A stretch of 64,000 nucleotides of DNA, taken from positions 62,001 through 126,000 of the forward strand of contig NZ_MTSE01000002.1 of assembly GCF_002154225.1 (NCBI RefSeq), in the 5' to 3' direction. Shown here one piece after another: positions 37,701-45,600 of this stretch. The position numbers and the translations under genes were made by a program. This DNA comes from Hymenobacter crusticola. GTDB taxonomy: Bacteria; Bacteroidota; Bacteroidia; Cytophagales; Hymenobacteraceae. The notes beneath the pieces are model-generated. The model did no database searches. It was given only the letters and a program-made list of their open reading frames with translations, and was not told the origin of the DNA. Position 1 is the stretch's first letter. Every line of letters starts with the position of its first letter.

Positions 37701-39192
37701 CTAGGCCTGAATTGCTGAGGGCGTTGGCATTCGTAATGAATTGACGCAACGAGCCTTGGCCTCCATCATTCGTGTTCGTCACCACGTCGAAGTTGAAACC
37801 GAAGTCAGGGCCCACTGTTGCTGCACCACTGCTGGTTATTGTCGCAATAGATTGAGGAGTGACAGTCCCTGTGCTTAGTCCCGACAACGTCTGCGTACCC
37901 GAGTTGGCAGCAGCATCCGTGTATGAAGGGTTCTCACCTCCAACGCGGGTTGTGGTGCCATTGTACGTCTGGACAGGGGTGAGAGTCGTAGTATAGCCTG
38001 CACGCGAAGAAGATACGGTACTGTTGACGACGCGAATGGTGTAAGTGCCATTGATGATGTTGAACGTATATTTTCCGGTAGCATCAGTCGTCGTCGTTCT
38101 AGCCAGTGCTCCAGAGCTGTTGTAGAGCTCAACGGTGGCATTCGGGCGGCCTGCAGCACCAGTGGTAGTGCTTGGCCGGCCAGCGCCACCTCCGTAGTTT
38201 ACATCCTCAAACACTACCCCACTAATCGTAGAAGCTACGGGAATCGTGTAGGTAGCAGCCGTTTGAGCAGTCCGTCCGGCGTTGTCCGTCACCGTGTACG
38301 GGAAGGTTGCAGTACCTGTGTAGCCGGCTGTTGGAGTAAAAGTCAGGAGATTCAGCTGGCTTGAGGGAATAGCTTGTCCGGCTACTACAGCTGTGCCGTT
38401 AAAACGCAATACCCCGGCCGTTGCAGCCGGCAGGGTTATAATATTATAATAGGCTAACGTACCATCTGTATCTGTACCCGATAGATTGGGCGACAATACT
38501 GCCGCCGCAGAAGAAATAGGTAATGTTGTGTTGGTGATGTTGTTAGCTACCGGTGCGTTGTTAGCTGCGGCGGGGCCGGCACACAAAGCGGAAGATGGAA
38601 CTACTTGACGAGTAATGCCAGCAGCGGTACTGGCGTATTCAAACTTTAGAATGTTATCGCCGCCTTCTTCCGCATACAGAATCAGGATGTCGTGAAAGCC
38701 TGCCGTTAAGGTAACTGTGAAAGACCTTTCGCTTGCGCTGTGCGCGCCACCGTTGCTGATGGATGCATTTGTAGCGCTAGGCGTAGTTGCCAACGCTGGG
38801 TTATCAATCCACATGTACGAGGCATCATCGGAGGTCAGGTAGAAAGTATAGCTACCCGTTACTGGAATGTTGATGCTTCCGCGGTAGCGTGCACTGAAGT
38901 TATCTGGGTTGGTAGCCGTACCTGATGAGTATACAGTAACCGGAAAGCTGTTCGTGGTAAAGTTTACCGTCAAGTCGTTGCGACGCTGGGGCGCAGTACG
39001 TTGAAAAAACGTAATAGCACTCGCATTGAAGCCTGCTTCCTGGTAGAAAGTCGTGCGGTAGTACTCGGCAGTTAAGCCGTTAGAAGTTGTGCTATTGTCC
39101 AGAAAGGAAGGTTGACACTGTGCCCAACCTACTGTTCTGCCCAAAGCGGTCCAAGCTAAGAGTAGGACAACAAAACGTAAAGTTGTTTTCAT
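31735..39192 (-). CDS. Giant T9SS-secreted adhesin-like protein with PA14, beta-helix and DUF11 repeats
   Basis: The product is about 2485 residues. In order: signal peptide (LRFVVLLLAWTALGRTVGWAQ); PA14-like carbohydrate-binding domain (~30-190, AEYYRTTFYQEAGFNASAI); cadherin/tandem-95-like domain; an SdrD/CNA-B-like module (SGVVFEDVNYGGGAGRP); a right-handed parallel beta-helix (NTNDGGQGSLRQFITNAN, then N-rich rungs to ~870). About seven DUF11-like repeats follow (GPSSVTAGNEVTYTIVTSN type), then a second tandem-95 module, a fibronectin-like segment and a T9SS type A sorting tail (LYPNPAVDQTTLDL ... KRLLKQ). It probably sits on the cell surface and binds glycans or other cells. The ATG at 39192 starts the signal peptide. 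The frame is open to 39246. Confidence 0.9.
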   Translation of the reverse strand: MKTTLRFVVLLLAWTALGRTVGWAQCQPSFLDNSTTSNGLTAEYYRTTFYQEAGFNASAITFFQRTAPQRRNDLTVNFTTNSFPVTVYSSGTATNPDNFSARYRGSINIPVTGSYTFYLTSDDASYMWIDNPALATTPSATNASISNGGAHSASERSFTVTLTAGFHDILILYAEEGGDNILKFEYASTAAGITRQVVPSSALCAGPAAANNAPVANNITNTTLPISSAAAVLSPNLSGTDTDGTLAYYNIITLPAATAGVLRFNGTAVVAGQAIPSSQLNLLTFTPTAGYTGTATFPYTVTDNAGRTAQTAATYTIPVASTISGVVFEDVNYGGGAGRPSTTTGAAGRPNATVELYNSSGALARTTTTDATGKYTFNIINGTYTIRVVNSTVSSSRAGYTTTLTPVQTYNGTTTRVGGENPSYTDAAANSGTQTLSGLSTGTVTPQSIATITSSGAATVGPDFGFNFDVVTNTNDGGQGSLRQFITNANALSNSGLAQTGQVAGSEVSIFMVPDGAAHAGLLASNNGGPASQLTNGVALIRPTSALPALTDANTAIDGSTQTANIGNTNTGTLGTAGTVGVGPDGIANTGDELALMVVNKPEVQIQSTTSTAVNIGLDVQAAGTLLRGLSVLGFGTATNDDNNANVRVGNVTGFLIESNFLGISATAASLAYSTTSSGTGDNLRIISGKGNGTTTGATASIVQNNLIGYARGKGIGVEAGSTGVVIRNNEIRNNSIGADNLDGIDIENSSATIITGNYVLDNFGAGVDMYGSSGGNALTGNTITNNGRANGENAGVRLFGSDNTVSQNIITNNIGAGIAVTNGTTTTSTTTNTSNNVLSMNSISGNGSVASNGNVTTGNIGIDLETTNNSLPAGSSPFVSYNDNSDTDTGANGLLNYPVIATATIRNGNLLLTGFAKTGALLEFFIATQNAASLNAIGANFGQGSAYLFSRTEGSTADLDAITGSYGQSNATVNGFYQGTETGQNRFSFSIPLASLTSAQQAALAASGVKLTATATITSTSATERGTSEFSGNAPVLQAPVANNDFATTMPGTAYTFTGTTAVTTNDTPSGTIDPTTVTLGTAVPTSQGVFAVDASGNVTFTPAAGFVGIATIPYTVKNTSGTVSNIAYISVEVKGTTFNLATSLSGPSSANAGASVTYNVTSSNPGSVAATNVVETVQLPAGLIITGFTVGGSTGTLNNGVITFPTGNYNQSTGLLTLTIGNLMAGTGTTTTAVVFPAPVTDPLIVTANISGNGGTETITSDNTATVPTTIAPRFDVTTAINGPSSVTAGNEVTYTIVTSNVGPSVNANSVSPATNVIQTVTLPGNVTGIYASNGGTAAFNSSANTTTVTFPAISTLAAGQSQMNTISFVAPSSSFLAPVAVVTSGLTNSNAGDLNSPIAGTNNNTAQLNGATTRPTVTTATGTGAATNVYTTITPSATSVAAGANITLTITANNAGPGAAAGVQEMVALPTGLAFSNLGGGTYNPATGLLTFPALTSNLAVGSSQTYTVTFAAPQQGFVLATATVSTSNADLVPNDNVAEAKVEVTPVTDVATTLAGPVVALPGQTLTYTVTTANNGSATANGVVQKVQLPAGLTSIQLNGVAANSTQYDATSGVLTISFADPLATGFTQTNTISFTAPASMSSFSPVAFVSSSTAETTIANNTATVLTTVTPAADITISATTPASAVVGNQVFYVVSTTNKGAATATSVAPTLQLPAGLGAANVTFPGGTNTGTYDNATGLVTFPVVNALASGASLSNEVAVTMPDVAQLTGVARVTTTSYDTNLDNNYAGVATTPVAATTATADLQVATFTPATTSVNANAATTLTATFNNLGTGTATNVVPQIVLVPGLTDVLVSSSGNYDPNTGIVTYPTVATVAGGAAVIGTYTVSFTAPASGPIKAVAAITSATSDGALSNNTALATVNVTSQANATTSISGPASVAPSSKVTYAVTTSNVSTASPSTNVVQTVTVPSTVTDLTYPAGSSVSTLNGVTTITFPAIASLAGGQANAVTNYVSFTTPSTPTLVTVAGAVTSDVDTDPDNNSASVNTISNRAPVAYNVVNSVQSPEGNTATKAMLISPLVGTDADNNTLTYRITALPTSGTLYLADGTTAVTTTTVLTATSASQLRYLPTIGFVGNAFFSYTATDNASVAATSNTAMYTIQVGTDQNSTYAATPTKGGVAPYQNNDVLTYITDLNGARYVTSGSSSLVYNTTTGALLAGASNGLPTTGTNAVLAATSSLTATQLAALGVSLNTTTGQLFVSDRTKLKAGTYSVTVSTTDVNGGTNSIIQSFTIGSVPLPVELTAFTATAKVNDAVLAWTTASEKNNDHFVVERSLDGQYFTAVGTVAGNGSTNTVHTYSFVDKAAARAGQQLYYRLRQVDTDSTESFSPVRTVQFSAVATVAMELYPNPAVDQTTLDLTQVPAGNYSVTLLDAAGRILSTQQLAGGATHLLHVQNLPAGAYLVVINSNSVHLTKRLLKQ

Positions 39193-39585
39193 GCTATAAC
39201 TAATGGGAATAAAGGGATGACGAGTAGGTTGGCACGCTATGCTCAATTTGGGAAAAAAGCAGAATCAATTATGGTGCAAACCTGCCTTAGTGTTGAGCTG
39301 TAAATGATATAATTCGACGAATGATAGTCTGTACTCGACCAAAGATGACTGTTTAATTGGTGAATAAACGAGGATAGTTTTTATTCAAATTATTGAATAT
39401 AGCCGCCTACAGCTGTGTTTTCATTTATAGACAGAAAATTCTTGTTAAGGGAAAATTTAAACAGGCTTGTCTTTGTATATGAATGCATCTAATAAATTAT
39501 TGTATTATTTTATTATGGAGCAATGTGTAATTGTTTAAAATCAATTTGGATTATTTAATTATAAAAGTTGACAAAATATCTGCAA
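39193..39585. other. AT-rich intergenic region upstream of the first giant gene
   Basis: No gene is seen. The stretch from about 39290 is far richer in A and T than the flanking genes. It must contain the promoter of the adhesin gene, but no TTTG/TAnnTTTG pair convinced me. Confidence 0.6.
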
Positions 39586-39627
39586 CACGAAAAGAGCCCC
39601 ACCAATTTTGGTGGGGCTCTTTTCGTG
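39586..39627. terminator. Terminator after the second giant T9SS protein
   Basis: A perfect 19-bp stem (39586-39604 with 39609-39627) with a 4-base loop lies just beyond the stop codon of the minus-strand gene. Confidence 0.88.
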
Positions 39628-39649
39628 GTAAACTAAATTCAGTGGATGG

Positions 39650-42600
39650 CTACTGCTTTAGTAAACGCTTCGTGATGTGAGTGTCTTTGCCATTGATCAG
39701 AATGAGGTAAGCACCACTAGGCAATTGTTGCACCTGAAGCACATGGACCCTGCCACCGTCCAACGACTGCGTTGTTATTGAACGGCCACCTAGGTCGACC
39801 AAAGACACCGTGTACGTACCAGCTGGCAACGTGCGCAGATCTAAGCTAGTTTCTGTAACCGCGGGGTTCGGATACAGGCTTACATTCACTTGATTCGGAG
39901 CTGTTGTGAAAGCCACCGTGCGTACCGGAGAGTAGGCTACTGTCCCGTCTGCGTCTACTTGCTTAAGTCGGTAGTAAAGCGTCTGGCCTAGCTGGGCCGC
40001 ACGAGCATCGATCAGGCTATACTCGTGTGCGGCAGTGCTAGTACCCTGACCTTTTACCGTACCTACAGTCTCAAACGTAACACCATCAAGCGACCGTTCT
40101 ACCTCGAAGTGGTCATTGTCTTTCTCCGAAGCCGTTGTCCAAGCTAGCACTGCATCGTTGCCCTTTGCAGTAGCTGCGAAAGCCGTTAGCTCGACGGGAA
40201 GCGGGACGCTGCCAATCGTGAAGGTTACGGGTTGGGTGTTAGTGCCGCCATTGACATCTACTGTGGTGATGGTTACCGTATACGTGCCGCTTCTTAGCAG
40301 AGCCCGGTTAGAGACGGTAACAGCACCCGTAGTAGAATTAACGGTTACGCCAGCTGGCAATGCATTGCTACCCGAAGCCAGTGCCGCTGAGCGCACACCG
40401 ATGTCGGTGATGGCTTGGGGTGAAGCTGCATTGTAGGTGCCACCGTTCGCGTCGAATGCGTTACTGATGATGTCGCCATTCTGGTAGGGGTTGTTGCCTC
40501 CTTTTGGCGTAGTGTTCGTGTACACCGAGTTTACATCTTGGCCAACAGGGATGAGGTAAGTGGCTGGCAGCGACGTAGCCCCAACAGCATCCGTAGCTGT
40601 ATAAGTGAATGACGCATTGCCCACATAACTGGCCGCTGGATCAAACGTCAACTTCGCAATATCGGCTAGGGTGATGGTAGCACCTGGTGCCAACGCAGTT
40701 GTACCGTTGTACAGAATACCTTGCGAGCTGCTCGGAAGGGTCGCGATGGTATACGTCTTGATATCCGTATTGCCATCTGCGTCCGTCGCGCTTAGCGAGG
40801 AAAGTAGCAGCGGACCAGCCGTGTTACCTTCTGGCGACTGCAACGTATTGATCACGTTGGCCGCTACCGGCGCACGGTTGTTTGTTGTGGCCGTGTTCTG
40901 AGTTGAAGTATTGTTACCCGTCGTGCCATTGTCGCCAGTAGCCCTCACGTTGCTTACGACGGCGAAGCTTGTGCTAGGTGCCGTGAAGCTGATCGTGTTG
41001 GTTACCGTATTAACATCGCCGGGGTTAATGGTCGAGGGCACTGGTATAGAAACCGTAGCGCCTGAAGCTACCGTGATAGGCGCGCCACCATTTAGAGAAT
41101 AACTCGTTACGCCTGCTGGCAGAGTCACCGTTTGGGTTACGTTTGTAGCGGGCGAAACACTGTTGTTACGCGTCACTACCGAGTAATTCACGGTGTTACC
41201 GGCTATGGTAGTTGCCGGACCTGTTAGGCTGGTGGCAACGTCCACATTTGGGGTAACAGTCACTTTAACGACGGTCGTGTTGTCGGCAGTTGTCGGGTCC
41301 GATTCGTTGCCACGCACTGCTGCTACGGCTACCAACGGGTCAATGCTAGGTGCTTTGCTTACCGTGATGGTATTGGTCACAGCGCCCGTAGCACCTGTGT
41401 TCGGGATGCTCGTGCTCGGGAAAACCACTAAACCAGTTACGTTGTCGTAGCTACCACTGCCTGTTACTACCACCGTGCCCCCATTGCTGGTGAGGCCCGC
41501 TGGTAGCTGCACGGTTTGTACCACACCCGTTGCCGTACCTGTGCTGGTTGCGGCGTTAGTCGTCGTGACGGTGAAGGTTACTGGTTGACCAGCCGTTTGC
41601 GTAACAACATTAGACGTGAGTGTCGTCGTCAGGTCGTTCTGCGCCGTCGTAGCAGGCTGTATTGTAGTCGCGAGGCTGGCCGTATTGTTACCTACAGTTG
41701 GATCAGTGGTGCCCGTTACAGTTGCCGTCGCGACGGGTACCAGTACGTTGGTATTAGCTGGCGCATTGAGGGTGATCGTACCAGAAATGGCGGCATCATT
41801 ACCGGCACTCTGGTTGATCTGGGCGGGGAAGCGGACAATACCATCAGCGCTGTTGTAGCCGGAGGTAGTGGAGTTGGCTAGTACGTTGCCAGCCGCATCG
41901 CGCACCACGACTCCAGTTAAGCCCGTTGGCAACTGCACGGTAGTTGTGACACTAGCTGCGACGGAGCCTCCGTTGTTAGTAGTAGTCACAGCATACGTGA
42001 GCGGGTTGCCCGCGACGATGGTGCTAGGGCCCGTGAGTCTTACCTGCACATCAGCGCTAGCCATCATGGTTGTCGTAACCAGCGCTGTGTTGTTAACCAG
42101 GCTCGTCTCGGCCGAGTTGGTTGTCACAGTCGCGATGTTCACCAAGCTAGCACCAGCATTAGCGGGTGCCGTGTAGGCAATCGTGTTGGTAACGGAGCTG
42201 CCGCCTGCCGCCGACGTAATAGCGGAGAAGGCCACGACACCCGTGCTGGCGTTGTAAGTAGCACCATTCGCATACGTGGCTACGTCGCCATTCACCGAGC
42301 TAGGTGCATTGCCACCAATGGTTACGGCGTTGGTGCCACTCGTAGCGAGGCCCGCTGCAATATTGACGGTCTGGATTACATTACCAGCAGGAGCTAGGCC
42401 AGTGTTGGTCGTCGTGACGGTATACGTCAGGCGCTGACCAGGCATTGCGGAAGTAGGACCGCTCAACGCTGTCGTCACATCCGTTGCAGCTGAGTTCACC
42501 GTTACCTGGGCTGTTGCTACGTTGTCGGCAAGTACATTGTCCTGGGTCGTAGCGCTTACATCAGCCGTTGCGGTGACGACTCCCGAAGCAGGCGCGACAA

Positions 42601-45600
42601 AAGTGATAGAATAAGTATTGTTGTTAGCCGCCCCTGCGTTTTGCGAAGGCACAGACTTGAACGTAACGATGCCAGTGCTGGAATCATACGTTGCGCCGTT
42701 GGCATAGGTAGCTATTGTGCCCGAAACAGATGTTGGGGCTGCCCCACCAATTTTAACAACGTTGACGTCAGCGGGAGCAGTTGGCAAACCCGTGGGAATG
42801 GCCACACGCGTCACAACATCCGTTGCCGGATCTTTGCCAGCATTGCCTTCCGTTACAATGAACGTAAGAGCAGAGCCTGCGCTAATGCTAGCCGCCGATG
42901 ACGTCACCGTCACAAACGTGTTGGCGTTGGTAGTCGTTACAGGCGGAGCCGTCACGCTGGTATTCACCGAGGCCGTGTTGTTGCCCGTGTTCGCATCAAC
43001 CGGTGACGAGGCCACGCGGGCACCGACCGAGTAGTTGCTGCTCGGGGCGGTGAAGCTAACCGTGTTGTTGACCGTCTGACCAGCGGCGAGCGACGTAATA
43101 GCCGGGAATGTTACAACGCGTAGCGTGGCATCGTAGGTTGCGCCACCAGTTACGAACACGTTGGAAGCACCAACCGGTAGTGTCACTGTCTGCGTCACGT
43201 TAGGTGCCGCTGAGCTGGTGCCGCTGTTCGTCGTTGATACGTTATAGAGCACTTGATTGCCCGCCGTGATAGTTGCCGGACCGCTGATAGCCGTCGTGAC
43301 GTCATACACGGCATTTGTGTTGTTGGTAGCCGTTGCCATGTTGTTGGCCGTTTGTCCCGCTTCGTTCGATGTTGTGCTGATCGAAGCTGTGGCTACCACC
43401 GCTGCCGTAGTCGGCTGAGTGTAGGTGATGGTAGAGCTAACTAGTTGCCCACTCGTGAGCGTGGTGAGGCTCGTGTACGTTACTAGGCCAGTCGTATTAT
43501 TGTACGAGCCGACCGTGCCTGTAAAGTTTACCGTACCTAGGCCGGCGGGAAGTTGTACTGTCGCCACGACGCCATTTGCTGTCTGGGGGCCTGTAGCGCT
43601 CAGGTTAGTGAAGTTCACCGTAAACGTTCCCTGTCCGCCTGCGCTCACCGGACCGTTGCCCGAGATGGTGGTCGCTACATCGGCAACCGAATTCACGGTG
43701 GGGGTAAGCGTAGATTGATCAGGAGCAGCATTCACTCCTTGGCCCGACGTAGTTGTTATTGCGCTGTTCATGGGCGCAGCGCCCGTAGTGGTTGGGGCCG
43801 TGAAGGCAAAGTTAAACGAGTTGGTAACGCCACCGGCCAGTGTTGTTGTGTTGCCAGTGAAATACAACACGCGCGTGCTAGAGTCGTAAGTCGTGCCTGG
43901 ATATGCGGCTTGGATCGTGCTCAGCTGAGTAGCCGTAAGTGTGGCGCCTACCGGCAGCGTTACTCGCTGCGTTACACCGTCGGCCGAGTTCGGGCCGTTG
44001 TTGGTGAAAGTAGCTAGGTACGTGCCCGAAGGCTGACCAGCATTTAGCGTAGCCGGACCTGTGAGGGTTGTTGTTACATCCGAGGCGCAAACCGAGCCCG
44101 TTGCGCTATTCGCAATGCTGCTGCTGATTTGAGTGTTTGCGACGCCTACCAAGCCACCCGTTGCACCGAAGGCCGTGCTGCCCGTGGTTGTGCCGTTAGC
44201 GCCACTCGAAACCGAAGTGCCCTTCACGGCGCCGTTGGCTAAGACAACGCCACCACCACCGCCACCGCCAGGTCCGTGAGGGCCGGCGGTACCACCGGTG
44301 TTGGTTCCACCGTCGCTGCCATTGGCCGTGAGCGTGACGTTTGTCAAACCAGCAGTGTTCGTCGCCGTGACTAGGATAGAGCCACCGGCGCCACCACCGC
44401 CCCCGCCGTCGTCTGCCACGGTGGTGTTGGGTGCCGCGCCGCTCGCAATGAGAGAGCCGCTACCCGTAATAGAGCCGGTACGTAGGATGATGATGCCACC
44501 ACCCGCTTTGCCACTGCTGGCAAAGCCATTATTGGGTGTTCCGGTGCCATTGTTGGTAGTGCCAGCACCACCGCCGCCACCTAGGACAAGGCGGTTGCTG
44601 CTAACTACCGCGAAGTTGGCGCCAGGTTCGCCGCCAATAGCTAGGTTACTGAAGAAGTTATTGCCGCCGCGGCCACCAGCGCCACCATTGGCACCGCCGC
44701 CACCGCCGCTGTTATCGATGTTGTTGTTACCACCACCACCAGCGTTGCCAGGGGCACCACGGCTAGCGCTGCCGCCGTTTGGGTAGCCATCCGTATTCGT
44801 GTCCAACACGGCAGTGCCTGTGTTTACATAGCGAGGAGTACCAGCGGTGCCTTCACCCTTTTGCGCATTGTAGTCAGAAGCTGTCGTCGTGACGTAAGAC
44901 GCATCGTTGCCAGTAACAGTCGATTGAATACGACCAGCCCCACCGCGGAAACCAGCACCCGTTGCGTCGAGGTTGAAGGTGCCTAGGCTCGTCTGGCCCG
45001 CTACGTCTATCACGAGGATACCACCCGTGGAACCGTTCCAAGGGCTAGGCGTGATGGTAGCACCTAGGGTAAGATTACCGTACTGCGGTACACGAATCAC
45101 TTGGAAGCGCCGCTGACCCGTAGTAGTGGTTGCGGCGGCATTCTGGTAGCCGAACTTCAGTCCATTAACCAGTTGAATTGTGCCGCCACTAGCAGCCGTC
45201 ACGGTGTTAGCCGCCACTACATATTCGTACTGACCTGCGATGAAGTTTGCGTTGTTTAGGTTGCCATTGGCTGCGCCACCTGCTACACCGTCGCCGTACG
45301 CATCGTTGTTGCTGTTATCGATGTCAGCCCCCTGCATCTGGATAACCAGCAGAAGGTCGCCGGCCGTGATGTCGGTTTGAGCGCCAGCGGCAGCGTTTAC
45401 CTGAATCGACTTTGCACCAGCATTTAGAGTCTGGGTGGTAATGCTAGGATAGTAAGCATCAGGGTTAACCGCCAAACCGACAACGTTGCCTTCTTTACCT
45501 GGCGTAGCACAAGCTGCTGCAATGCCACTGGCTCCCGTTGCTGTTACCGGAATGGTGTACGTAGCCGGTGTAGCATCTTTCTGCCCTTGGTCGTCGGTTA